Below are positions 53,881-62,890 of a stretch of DNA of 64,000 nucleotides, in pieces (the stretch's first letter is position 1; every line of letters begins with the position of its first letter). A program made the position numbers and the translations under genes. The DNA comes from JAPLUA01 sp964625855 (GTDB lineage: Bacteria; Verrucomicrobiota; Verrucomicrobiia; Limisphaerales; UBA8199). Where the stretch lies: positions 124,001-188,000 of the forward strand of contig CAZVFC010000007.1 of NCBI GenBank assembly GCA_964625855.1, in the 5' to 3' direction. The notes under the pieces were generated by a model. It searched no databases. It worked only from the letters and a program-made list of their open reading frames with translations, and was not told the origin of the DNA.

Positions 53881-55299
53881 ATGAACATGAACAAGAACAC
53901 CATAAACAACAGCACCACCCGCCGCGAGTTCCTGAAAACCTCCAGCAAGGCCGTCGCCGGAGCGGCTCTGACGGCAGCCATCGCCCGGCCCGGCTACACC
54001 GCCGAAGACAACACAATTCGGGTGGCCCTGGTGGGCTGTGGCGGGCGGGGCACGGGCGCCGCCGCTAACGCCCTCGCCACCACCAGCGGCCCCATCAAGC
54101 TCGTCGCGATGGCCGACGTGTTTGCCGAGAAACTCAACCGCAGCTATGACGCGCTCGACCGTGCCGCGACCAAGGATTCCGGATCCGCGGACGTCTGGCT
54201 GATGGGCTTCAAGCCGTCCCAACTTGAGGTGCCCCCCGAGCGCAGGTTCCTGGGCTTCGACGCCTATCAGAAGGCGATGGCCTGCCTCAAACCCGGCGAC
54301 GTGGTCATCCTCACCACGCCGGTCGCATTCCGCTGGGTTCACTTCGCCCATGCCATCGCCAAGGGCCTCAATGTGTTCATGGAGAAGCCTGTGTCCGTGG
54401 ACGGGCCGACCACCCGCAAGATGCTCCAGCTTGCCGAGGAGTCGGTGAAGAAGAACCTCAAAGTAGGCGTGGGGCTCATGTGCCGCCACTGCAAGGCCCG
54501 GTGGGAACTCCTGGACCGGATCAAACAAGGTCAGATCGGCGATATCACCACACTGCGCAGCTACCGGTTGGTGGGCGCAGCGGGGTTCACGGGCCCCAGG
54601 CCGGGCGACATGACCGAGCTGCTCTACCAGATCCAGCGCTATCTGGGTTTCATGTGGGCCAGCGGCGGCGTGTTCCATGACTTCGTCGCGCATAACGTGG
54701 ACGAGTGTTGCTGGATGAAAGGCGCGTGGCCCGTTCGCGCCGACGGCCTGGGCTCGCGGTGTTACCGCGGCAGCGACGTGGACCAGAACTTCGATCACTA
54801 CTCCGTCGAATACACCTACTCCGATGGCACCAAGCTCTTCCTCAATTCGCGCTACATGCCCGGCTGCCGGGAAGAGTTTGCCAGCTACGCGCACGGCACC
54901 AAAGGCTCGGCAGTGATCTCGACCTTCATGCACACCCCGGCCAAATGCCGCATCTTCAAAGGACAAAGCGTCACCCGGGCCGACATGACCTGGGCTTTTC
55001 CGCAACCCGAGCCCAATCCCTACCAGCTTGAGTGGGACCACCTGGTGGACGCCATTCGCCAGGACAAACCCTACAACGAAGCCCAACGCGGCACGGAAGC
55101 CTCCTTGGTCGTTACGATGGGTCGCAAGGCGGTGCATACAGGCCAGACGGTCACCTTCGATGAGATGCTCAATGATGCCCATGAGTTCGCGCCCGGCGTG
55201 GACAAGCTGACGATGGATTCGCCGGCCCCCGTGCAAATCGGCCCCGAAGGCACCTATCCCGTCCCGCAACCCGGCCGGCTTAAAGAACGGGAGTTCTAG
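53881..55299 (+). CDS. Tat-exported Gfo/Idh/MocA family oxidoreductase
   Basis: The 472-residue protein has a twin-arginine signal (TTRREFLKTSSKAVAGAALT). The Rossmann fold follows with VALVGCGGRGTGAAANAL for NAD(P) binding, the strand VVILTTPVAFRWVH and the EKP motif MEKPVSVDGPT with the catalytic-type Lys. The C-terminal domain carries HDFVAHNVDECCWM. Exported members of this family bind tightly held NADP and act on sugars or their derivatives; the substrate here is unknown. It starts 56 bp after the delta-60 gene and may be co-transcribed with it. Confidence 0.85.
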   Translation: MNMNKNTINNSTTRREFLKTSSKAVAGAALTAAIARPGYTAEDNTIRVALVGCGGRGTGAAANALATTSGPIKLVAMADVFAEKLNRSYDALDRAATKDSGSADVWLMGFKPSQLEVPPERRFLGFDAYQKAMACLKPGDVVILTTPVAFRWVHFAHAIAKGLNVFMEKPVSVDGPTTRKMLQLAEESVKKNLKVGVGLMCRHCKARWELLDRIKQGQIGDITTLRSYRLVGAAGFTGPRPGDMTELLYQIQRYLGFMWASGGVFHDFVAHNVDECCWMKGAWPVRADGLGSRCYRGSDVDQNFDHYSVEYTYSDGTKLFLNSRYMPGCREEFASYAHGTKGSAVISTFMHTPAKCRIFKGQSVTRADMTWAFPQPEPNPYQLEWDHLVDAIRQDKPYNEAQRGTEASLVVTMGRKAVHTGQTVTFDEMLNDAHEFAPGVDKLTMDSPAPVQIGPEGTYPVPQPGRLKEREF

Positions 55300-55388
55300 G
55301 GCGTGGCCGCGCAAAGCGGCGTTGGACTTTACTACTCCAAGCCGGTGAGAATCGGCAACGGCCCCTGGGGAAGAATGTGGGCGAGCGC

Positions 55389-55408
55389 ATGACCAGAATT
55401 GGTCATTG
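55389..55408 (+). promoter_or_regulatory. Candidate operator variant upstream of the double-propeller protein gene
   Basis: ATGACCAGAATTGGTCATTG shares the first 14 bases with the copies at 47438 and 49458, but the second half-site reads GGTCAT in place of GGCCAG. It makes a better palindrome (TGACCAGAATTGGTCA). It ends 164 bp before the start codon at 55573. Confidence 0.45.
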
Positions 55409-55572
55409 TGGTAGAACGCGCCTTTAGGCTTAAATCCCGAAATGAAAGACGCGTGCCACAATGCTGTACCAGGCCGCCGTCAACTGCCCGCAGGTGCGGG
55501 CGGAAGCAGTCCGCAGTTCGACAACAGATCACAGAAACAAACTCCCGACAAAAGGAACAAACCGAAAGCGTT

Positions 55573-57729
55573 ATGAAAAGAACCCTCCTCCTCGCAGCCG
55601 CCTGTCTGGCTGCCTCACTGGCTCAAGCCGCGCCGCCAATCTCGCTGGAGCAAATGCAGCTCCGCGTAACATACCGGCCCTGTGACGCCCCGGGCGTTGG
55701 TCTCGTAGGCAACAGCATGTATAATTGCCGCTTTTTTGACGGGAGTGTTTACGCCGCTCAAATCAACAACTATTGCTGGGCCCGCTTTCCGAGGGGCTCC
55801 AGCACTCCCTCAGCGTGGGACACCACCAGGCAAACCCGCATGGTGTCGCCCATACCCGGCACGACCTACCTGCTGGCCTCCGGCGGCACTCTCGTGCCTT
55901 ACACCCGGTATGACTTCGACGGGACCAATCCGCAGGATGCCGCTTTTCCTGACGGCCAACTGTCGGAGAGTTTTGATTGGGTGGATAACGACACCATCAT
56001 CGCCACGGATTACACCTCGGGCAACCGAGGGCGATTGTATCTGGTGGATGTGACCGCAGAACCCTTTGCTTTGGCCAAGAACATCACTTGGAATGCCGAT
56101 GGGTACGTCACAAACCCCAATGTGGTCCGCATTCGCAATGTGCGCGTGGGCCAGACGGACACCAACTATGCTTATTACGGCGACAACCAAGTGTCTGTGA
56201 ATCCCAAGGTTTACGCCATTGATCTCAGAACCGGCGTCTCGACCGAAATTGGCCAATGGGATGGCGCCTTAAAGGAAGGAACCGCGGGGGGGGCCGCTAC
56301 CGGCAGTTGGGGTCTTTGGACGGTGGTGGAGCGGGGAGGATATCTCTATTTGCAGTCGTCGGACGACGGCATTCAACTGTACAGCATGACCAGCCCTACC
56401 ACCATGGGCTCAATGGTTGCGTCTTTTAGCAAGGAGCAACTGCAGGCGATTACGGGCGGTGGTTCCGTACCTTATTACGGGTTTGATGTGGCGGCCGACG
56501 ACAAAGGGCTGATCCTGGGAGACTTTTTGGGCAATGTCTTTGAGTTGCAGCGGCGAGCACCGGCCCTTTCAGGCCAATGGCAGCTCCGCGGAATCGTCGA
56601 GCCCCGTCTCAACGTTTCCCCCCAGCAACTGCCAAACACCACTTACAACCCACGCTTCTTTGACGGGAATATCTACGCCACTGAAATCAGCGATGCCACT
56701 TTCCGGTGTTTCGGGTTCTTTGACGGGGCTACCCTCGCGTTCCTCGGGGGCGGTATTCCTGCCATCAATGAACACCGCATGTTGGGGCGCCTCCGCAGCC
56801 TGGGTGGCACGACTTACCTGATGGGTACCGGCGGCTGGCGTGGTGACGTGCCCAACACTTTCGCGCCCACCTTCACGCGCTATGACGCTGACTCCTGGGC
56901 GTCCAATCCAGTGGCCGTCAACTCGATAGACGACCAGGTGGCGGAGAGTTTTGATTGGGTGGATGACGACACCATGATCAGCACGTGCTATATGTCGGGA
57001 AACCGAAAGCGATTGTATCTGACCGATGTCACCGCCGAGCCCTTTGCTTTGACCAGGAACGTTACCTGGAATGCCAACGGATACGTCGAAACCCCGGTGA
57101 GCACGCGCATTCGCAACGTGCGCGTGGGCCAGACCTACAGCGGCTACGCTTATTACGGCGACGCCGGGCAGAACGCTAATCCCAAGTTCTACGCCATTGA
57201 TCTGGCCACGGGCGTTTCGACGGAGCTGGGCACCCTGGGCACCTTACACGGGGGCGGCAGTTTCGGCCTTTGGACCGTGATCGAGCGGGGGGGTTACCTC
57301 TACGTGCAGACGACCGACAACGGCATTGAAGTTTATGGCCCAATGGTCAGTGCCACGGACAAGGGCCCACTCTACGCCACCTATACCAAAGCCGAACTGG
57401 ACGCCCTCACAGGTATCAGGGACGAAGATCAGTATTACGGTGTGGATCTGAACTCGGACGCCGGGAAGATGCTGTTGGGAGCGCCTTTTGGCAAGGTGTT
57501 TGTGTTGGAGCGTGCGTTCGACATGAGCATCACCCAGTCAGGGAACAACGTCATCCTTTCCTGGCCGTCGTACTACGCCGGCGCGGTCGTTGAGTCCTCG
57601 TCCACTCTTCAGCCCTGGAGCTTTGCCGACCTCATTCCACAGCCTGCCAAGGTGGCAGCCGGCGATCGGGTCAGCGCCACGATCACGATGGACCCCGCCG
57701 CACCAGTGTTCTTCCGGCTGCGCAATTAG
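55573..57729 (+). CDS. Exported protein with two copies of an unrecognised propeller-like domain
   Basis: The 718-residue protein has a signal peptide (MKRTLLLAAACLAASLAQAA). The mature part is two ~330-residue homologous halves. Both share MYNCRFFDGSVYA/TYNPRFFDGNIYA, ESFDWVDDDTMI, SGNRxRLYLxDVTAEPFAL, RIRNVRVGQT and ERGGYLYVQTTDNGI. A ~70-residue beta-rich tail follows (VILSWPSYYAGAVVESSSTL and FFRLRN). The repeating strand pattern suggests a propeller. I do not recognise the domain. A single copy is fused to a phosphodiesterase in the gene at 58726. Confidence 0.75.
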   Translation: MKRTLLLAAACLAASLAQAAPPISLEQMQLRVTYRPCDAPGVGLVGNSMYNCRFFDGSVYAAQINNYCWARFPRGSSTPSAWDTTRQTRMVSPIPGTTYLLASGGTLVPYTRYDFDGTNPQDAAFPDGQLSESFDWVDNDTIIATDYTSGNRGRLYLVDVTAEPFALAKNITWNADGYVTNPNVVRIRNVRVGQTDTNYAYYGDNQVSVNPKVYAIDLRTGVSTEIGQWDGALKEGTAGGAATGSWGLWTVVERGGYLYLQSSDDGIQLYSMTSPTTMGSMVASFSKEQLQAITGGGSVPYYGFDVAADDKGLILGDFLGNVFELQRRAPALSGQWQLRGIVEPRLNVSPQQLPNTTYNPRFFDGNIYATEISDATFRCFGFFDGATLAFLGGGIPAINEHRMLGRLRSLGGTTYLMGTGGWRGDVPNTFAPTFTRYDADSWASNPVAVNSIDDQVAESFDWVDDDTMISTCYMSGNRKRLYLTDVTAEPFALTRNVTWNANGYVETPVSTRIRNVRVGQTYSGYAYYGDAGQNANPKFYAIDLATGVSTELGTLGTLHGGGSFGLWTVIERGGYLYVQTTDNGIEVYGPMVSATDKGPLYATYTKAELDALTGIRDEDQYYGVDLNSDAGKMLLGAPFGKVFVLERAFDMSITQSGNNVILSWPSYYAGAVVESSSTLQPWSFADLIPQPAKVAAGDRVSATITMDPAAPVFFRLRN

Positions 57730-57754
57730 TGGTGGACGACCACAACCTCGAGCT

Positions 57755-57787
57755 CTCCCGCCGGCTGATGGCATCGGCTGGCGGGAG
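57755..57787 (+). terminator. Strong RNA hairpin after the double-propeller gene
   Basis: CTCCCGCCGGCTGAT pairs with ATCGGCTGGCGGGAG, using two G-U pairs in the transcript, with a 3-base loop. It lies 25 bp after the stop codon. No T-run follows, so it may stabilise the mRNA end or be a weak terminator. Confidence 0.4.
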
Positions 57788-57834
57788 GTTCAGGCCAGCC
57801 ATGCGGCCGAAGACCGGTATCGCCCGTAGATCGT

Positions 57835-58623
57835 ATGAGTCCCGCGCCGAAACGCCCGTCCGGTTTCACCTTGATCGAGCTGTTGGTGGTCATTGCCATC
57901 ATTGCCATCCTGGCGGCGCTGCTGCTGCCGGCGCTCGCCAAGGCTAAGGAGAAGGCCGTCAGGATTCAGTGCACCAGCAATCTCAAGCAATGGGGGATTG
58001 CCATCACCCTTTACGCCGGGGACAACCGGGAGTTGTTCCCGGCGAACCCCACCTCCGACGGGGCCAGCGGCTTTGCCTGGACAGCCTTGGGCCTGAACAC
58101 CAATTTCTACCCCCAGTACTTGTATCCCAACCGACCCGGCAAAGTCACAGGCGAGCGGGCCAAGCAGGATGTCCTTTATTGCCCCACCGATGAGTGGCAC
58201 CGCGCCGTCGAATCGGAGTTAGACAAGATCAATCTGATCGGCTACCAGTTTCTGCCTAGTCGGGATGGCAGCGGGTGGCCAGACTACAACTCGAACGGGC
58301 TCGGCGAATGGGCTTACCGGAAGAAGCTTGGCGGCTCTTATCGCAAGGCCCCGGTGATGATTGACAAGATCCAGGCTACCGGCACCATGCCCAATCTTGC
58401 GTGGTTCGGTTCTACCGGAGCGTCCAGCAAGAGCTTTCCCTTCGCCAACCATCGGAACAAGCAGGGCATATCTATTGGGGGCAATTTCCTCTACGAAGAC
58501 GGCAGCGTGCTGTGGCGCAAGTTCGATCTGGCCAAATACAAGACGACCATTGACATCGGGTCGGCGTCGAGCGGTTGGGTGGTATTCTATCGCCCGGCAG
58601 ACCTCAATCCAGGCCCCTGGTGA
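57835..58623 (+). CDS. Pseudopilin-like protein
   Basis: The 262-residue protein has the leader PKRPSGFTLIELLVVIAIIA, then AKEKAVRIQCTSNLKQWGIA and a globular C-terminal region with GGNFLYEDGSVLWRKFD, the degenerate DG ending. It sits between two genes that share the unrecognised propeller domain, suggesting joint function or secretion. Confidence 0.87.
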   Translation: MSPAPKRPSGFTLIELLVVIAIIAILAALLLPALAKAKEKAVRIQCTSNLKQWGIAITLYAGDNRELFPANPTSDGASGFAWTALGLNTNFYPQYLYPNRPGKVTGERAKQDVLYCPTDEWHRAVESELDKINLIGYQFLPSRDGSGWPDYNSNGLGEWAYRKKLGGSYRKAPVMIDKIQATGTMPNLAWFGSTGASSKSFPFANHRNKQGISIGGNFLYEDGSVLWRKFDLAKYKTTIDIGSASSGWVVFYRPADLNPGPW

Positions 58624-58725
58624 GGCCCGCCACGCCAGCATGCGACGAGTCTTAGCCTGGCTCGCGGCGACCCTTGGGGATGCTGTTGGCCAAAGCCTGA
58701 GGCAACAAGAAGATCAACAGCCGTT

Positions 58726-60921
58726 GTGAGGAAACACCTGATCCTTGCTGCCGCCGCGAGTCTGGCTGCGTGGTTGGCTCAGGCCGCGCCGTGCTTGCCC
58801 GAGCAATTGCAGCTCCACCGGATCGTGCGGCCATGCGCTGACTTGGGCATTAACGGAAACAGCATGTTTAACCCCCGCTTCTTTGACGGGGCCATCTACG
58901 CCAATCAAATCAACGAGCCTTGTTTTGGACGCTACCACTCAGGCTCCGGCATCCCTGAGCTGCTCGTCAATAACACCACCAATCCCCTATGGCAGCACCG
59001 AATGGTGGCGCCCTTCCGGGGCGCCTACCAATCCACCTACCTGCTTGGCTCCAGCAGCGGCGCTGGCCCCACGACCATCCTTTCCCGGTACGATTTCGAC
59101 GGCCACAACCGGGTGGACATCCCCGCTCCCGACAGCCAGACGGTCGAGGGCTTTGATTGGGTGGATACCAATACCATCATCTTCACCTGCTACTACTATT
59201 CCAGCAACCAAAACCGGCTGTACCTGGCCGATGTAACCGCGCAGCCGTTTTCCACGAGCAAGAACCTCACTTGGAATGCCAACGGCTACGTCACGACGAG
59301 CGTCAGCACCCGCATTCGCAATGTCCGCGTGGGCGACAAATACAGCGGCTACGCCTATTACGGTGACGCCGGCCAGACCAATCACCCTGCTTTCTACGCC
59401 CTCAATCTGACCAACGGCGCCTCGACGCTGCTGGGCAACGCCGGCGCCTTGACCGCCGCCTCCTCCAGTTGCGGAGTGTGGACCGTCATCGAGCGCGGGG
59501 GGTATCTTTATGTCCAGACGACCGACAACGGCATTCAAGTCTATAACATGGCCGATGCCACCACGCTCGGTTCGCTGCACACCACGTACACCAAGTCCAG
59601 ACTGGACGCCCTCACGGGCGGCTCGACGCAGTATTACGGTTTGGACGTAACGCCGGACGGCGCCAGGCTGCTCCTGGGAGGGCTCGAGGGCAAAGTCTCG
59701 ATGCTGGGTATTGCGCTCCAACCGCCGGCCCGGCGGGCGGCTTATGTTATCCACATCAGCGTGGACGGCCTGCGGCCCGATGCGATCACCGCCCTCGGAG
59801 ACACGAACCTGCCCAACTTCTACCGGATGCGCAGCCAAGGCGCATTTACCGACAACGCGCGCTCCGACTATGATTTCATCCTCACACTGCCGAACCACAC
59901 TTGCCAACTGACGGGGCGGGGGGTTCTGGGAGGGTTGGGCCATGGCTGGGACACTAACCTCGATCCCCTGCCAGGCGAGACCCTGGCTTCGAATAAGGGC
60001 GCCTACGTCGCCGGCGGGTTCGATGTGGCCCACGACCACGGGCTGCGGACTGGTGCATTCCCTAGCAAGAACAAGTTCTCCCTCTTCGACCTAACCTGGA
60101 ACGCCGCCAATGGAGCGCCAGACATCACCGGGCCGGACAATGGCAGAGACAAGATAGACCTCTTCACCGTTCTCACCAACACCGCCGAGTTGGCGCACAC
60201 ATTCGTCTCCAACATGGCGGCCCAGCCATTCCATTACGCTTTCATCCATTTCGCCGACCCGGATACCATCGGTGAAACCATCGGCTTCGATGTCACGCCC
60301 GGGTCTGCATACAGCGACGTGATTAAGGCGATAGACAGTCGCCTGGGAGTGATCTTCAGCCTGCTGGAGACCAACTCGCAGTTATTCGGTCGCACCGCCA
60401 TCGTCCTGACGGCCGACCACGGCGGCTACGATCGTACCCATCTTGACCCCAGCCGGCGTGAAGGCTTTACCGTGCCGTTCTACGTTTGGGGTCCCGGCGT
60501 GTTCCCCGGCGCGGACCTATACACCCTCAACCCCGCCAGCCGGGAGAATCCCGGCACCAACCGCCCGCCCTACTCGGCGCATCCCCAACCGATTCGCAAC
60601 GGCGAAGCCGCCAACGTTGTCTTGGGACTCCTCGGCTTGGGACCCGTGCCCGGATCAACGCTCAACAATCTCCAGGATCTGGCCCTCACCGTCACCTCAC
60701 CCGACGACTTCCACCTCACCACAGTCGGTGCTGGCGGCGTCGTCAGCTTCACGCCTGCGCCCAACGTGTTTTACGACCTTCAAAGCTGCGACGACCTGAC
60801 CTCCGGTTCCTGGAGCAAAGTCGCGGCAAATATCAGCGGCGTGGGCGGCACCGCGACGAACATCAACGTTGGGCCATGGACTGCTCCTCACCGCTTCTAT
60901 CGCCTGAGGCTTCATTTCTGA
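58726..60921 (+). CDS. Exported fusion of the propeller-like domain with a type I phosphodiesterase/alkaline-phosphatase-superfamily domain
   Basis: The 731-residue protein has a GTG start and a signal peptide (LILAAAASLAAWLAQAA). Residues ~25-335 are one copy of the domain doubled in the gene at 55573. Residues ~340-640 show the alkaline phosphatase superfamily pattern: ISVDGLRPDAI with the first metal Asp, a TLPNHT motif where the Thr/Asn is the usual nucleophile region of nucleotide pyrophosphatases, and LTADHGGYDRTH with metal ligands Asp-His. The C-terminal ~80 residues form a beta-rich tail (FYDLQSCDDL). The likely substrate is a phosphodiester or sulfate ester outside the cytoplasm. 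Confidence 0.8.
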   Translation: MRKHLILAAAASLAAWLAQAAPCLPEQLQLHRIVRPCADLGINGNSMFNPRFFDGAIYANQINEPCFGRYHSGSGIPELLVNNTTNPLWQHRMVAPFRGAYQSTYLLGSSSGAGPTTILSRYDFDGHNRVDIPAPDSQTVEGFDWVDTNTIIFTCYYYSSNQNRLYLADVTAQPFSTSKNLTWNANGYVTTSVSTRIRNVRVGDKYSGYAYYGDAGQTNHPAFYALNLTNGASTLLGNAGALTAASSSCGVWTVIERGGYLYVQTTDNGIQVYNMADATTLGSLHTTYTKSRLDALTGGSTQYYGLDVTPDGARLLLGGLEGKVSMLGIALQPPARRAAYVIHISVDGLRPDAITALGDTNLPNFYRMRSQGAFTDNARSDYDFILTLPNHTCQLTGRGVLGGLGHGWDTNLDPLPGETLASNKGAYVAGGFDVAHDHGLRTGAFPSKNKFSLFDLTWNAANGAPDITGPDNGRDKIDLFTVLTNTAELAHTFVSNMAAQPFHYAFIHFADPDTIGETIGFDVTPGSAYSDVIKAIDSRLGVIFSLLETNSQLFGRTAIVLTADHGGYDRTHLDPSRREGFTVPFYVWGPGVFPGADLYTLNPASRENPGTNRPPYSAHPQPIRNGEAANVVLGLLGLGPVPGSTLNNLQDLALTVTSPDDFHLTTVGAGGVVSFTPAPNVFYDLQSCDDLTSGSWSKVAANISGVGGTATNINVGPWTAPHRFYRLRLHF

Positions 60922-61585
60922 GACAAGGCCCGGGGCGCGGACCTCAAGCCAACTGGCAGTCGGACGAGCGTTCGGAAAACGCGGCGCGTGCGTATTGCCA
61001 ATCCGCGATACGGCGCAGCGCGGCCAAGCTGCAACCAAAGACCGAAGTCACAGAATCTCAGACACTCCCGAAGCTTCTCGCCCCGTGGGAGATGCATGCC
61101 TTCGGCAGACGGGCGTTGGTGGCAGCGATTCGAGCGGCGTGCCCTGCCGCGCCCGAGCCACGCGGACGCTGTGTACACCGGATGCACAAGCGATGCACAA
61201 GCGATGCACACCGGTCTCACGCGTGTGCATCCGGTGTGCATCGCTCGTGCATCGCTTGTGCATCGCTTGTGCACGGCTGGTACGCGCAAAGGCGTCAGGC
61301 AATGATAACGTGATATCTCCTATGGACAGGATGCTTGCAGACGGCTTATCCCAAGGCACGGCTTATGGCTCGGAAGCTGGCGATGGGAGCTCGCGGCCGC
61401 TTGCGTAGGAAGATGGAAGGTGGTTGCGGAGGTCCTGGCAGTGGCTGGCCGCTGCGCCACGGGCCGGAGCCGGGTGTCGGCTTCCCGCATGCGCTCCACG
61501 ATCTTTACTTTCTCGGGAAAGGGCCGCGCGGCCAGTTCCCGGCGGCGCCGGCGTTTGTTCGCGAGGACTTGTTACATCAACGCGC
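60922..61585. other. Gene-free stretch with 11-bp repeat array
   Basis: Several frames are open, but none has a recognisable product, and much of their length is repeat. The array at 61173-61283 is listed separately. The region separates the plus-strand secretory block from the minus-strand ligase gene. Confidence 0.5.
61173..61283. repeat. Array of 11-bp units in inverted arrangement, second copy
   Basis: The units GTACACCGGAT, GCACAAGCGAT (twice) and GCACACCGGTC are followed by one 12-bp unit. Five 11-bp units in the opposite sense come next (ATCCGGTGTGC, ATCGCTCGTGC, ATCGCTTGTGC twice, ACGGCTGGTAC). The first two units are identical to units three and four of the array at 3143, 58 kb away. 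Both arrays switch direction at a 12-bp unit. Confidence 0.85.
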
Positions 61586-62851
61586 TCATGAGGCAGTTCG
61601 CGTTTCGAGGTACTTCCGACGCCACTCGGCGCGCGGGGTCTTGCCGCGGGGATTGGCGCCCAACGACTCGACGAACCACCACTCGCGCGGCACCTGCCAG
61701 CCGGGGAGCCTGGTCAACAGGAACTGCCTTAGCAGGCCGCTATCGCCTGGCCCTTCCATCGCGACGCAGGCGACGATCACATCGGTTCGGTCCGCATCGC
61801 TGCTCGGGATGCCGAAGACAAGGCAGTCCTTAACCGCTCCGTATTCGCGCAGGACCCGCTCGATTGTTGCCGGAGAGACCTTCCGGCCAGCGACGTTGAT
61901 CTGATCGCTCAGGCGGCCACGAAGATAGACTTGTCCGTCGCGGAGTTCGGCCAGGTCACTCGTCTGGAAGCGTCCGCCGCCAAGGCTCTCGTCGCCGTCC
62001 GGCCAGTAGGTTTCGCCCACCGCGTTGCCGCCCACTTGAAGGCACCCTTCTTCGTTCAAAGCCACTTCCACGTTCTGCATGGGCGAGCCGACACACGCGT
62101 CGTCTGTGCGTGGGGTGCCTGTTCTGTCGTAGGCAATCCCGCCGCACTCGGAGGAGCCGTAGAAGTTGTGGATTTTCAGGCCGGTGGCCGCGAAGACGGC
62201 CTGCTCCAGGGTGAGCGGCAGCGGGGCGCCGGCGGAAATCGCGAGGCGCACGTTGGGCGGGATGGCGCCGGCCTCGTGCCAGGCTCGCCACAGGGCCGGC
62301 ACCCCGGCCAGGGTGAGGTCAGGGCAGTCCTCGGCTGCGCGGCGCACCATTTCCGGCAAGGGCGACGGGGCGAGAATCAGCGGGATGCCGTGCAACAGCA
62401 GGGGCAGCACCAGGTTCGAGAAGCCGTAGGAGTGGGCGAGCGAAATGACTCCCAGGTTGGGCCAGTCGGCGCGCAGGCCCATCGTGGGGACGATGTTGTC
62501 GGCGTCGGCGGCCAGTTGCTCGGGGCGGAAAGCGACGCCCCGCGGCAAACCGCCGCTCGCCGAGGTGGTCTTGATATGACAGCAGGGCGGCGGCGGGGCC
62601 GGAAATCGGGGCGGTTGCTGGTCGGGTTCCAGCGGGCAAACGATGGTGTTCTCGCGCCAGGCCCGTAGAACGGCGAAGATGAATTCAGCGGAGTGGCCTT
62701 GCGGATAGGCGACCGGCCCGCCGCCGGCGAGGGCGGCTTCGGCTTGCGCGGCGAGTTGGGCGAAGCTCCATTCCCGGCCCGCCGCCAGGTCGCGCAAAGC
62801 GAGACTGTGGCCGCGCTCATGGGCAATTTCCCGCCAACGTCCGTAAAGCAT
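61586..62851 (-). CDS. AMP-dependent acyl ligase (acyl-CoA/acyl-ACP synthetase-like)
   Basis: The 421-residue adenylate-forming enzyme has a degenerate P-loop TTSASGGLPRGV, the A5 motif NFYGSSECGG, the A7 aspartate in TSDLAEL, the hinge GRLSDQINVAGRKVSP, and the C-terminal catalytic Lys in NPRGKTPRAEW. It is shorter than typical acyl-CoA ligases (about 500), mainly in the N-terminal subdomain. It would activate a carboxylic acid for transfer to CoA or a carrier protein. The gene diverges from the conserved hypothetical gene with only 39 bp between start codons. Confidence 0.82.
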   Translation of the reverse strand: MLYGRWREIAHERGHSLALRDLAAGREWSFAQLAAQAEAALAGGGPVAYPQGHSAEFIFAVLRAWRENTIVCPLEPDQQPPRFPAPPPPCCHIKTTSASGGLPRGVAFRPEQLAADADNIVPTMGLRADWPNLGVISLAHSYGFSNLVLPLLLHGIPLILAPSPLPEMVRRAAEDCPDLTLAGVPALWRAWHEAGAIPPNVRLAISAGAPLPLTLEQAVFAATGLKIHNFYGSSECGGIAYDRTGTPRTDDACVGSPMQNVEVALNEEGCLQVGGNAVGETYWPDGDESLGGGRFQTSDLAELRDGQVYLRGRLSDQINVAGRKVSPATIERVLREYGAVKDCLVFGIPSSDADRTDVIVACVAMEGPGDSGLLRQFLLTRLPGWQVPREWWFVESLGANPRGKTPRAEWRRKYLETRTAS

Positions 62852-62890
62852 TTACACTTACTTAAGGCAAGATTAGTTTCCGCCGCAAGC

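Noticed and set aside
47498..58623. A complete type II secretion or type IV pilus system
   Set aside because: Only pseudopilin-like proteins are present. No ATPase, inner-membrane platform or secretin gene is in the window.
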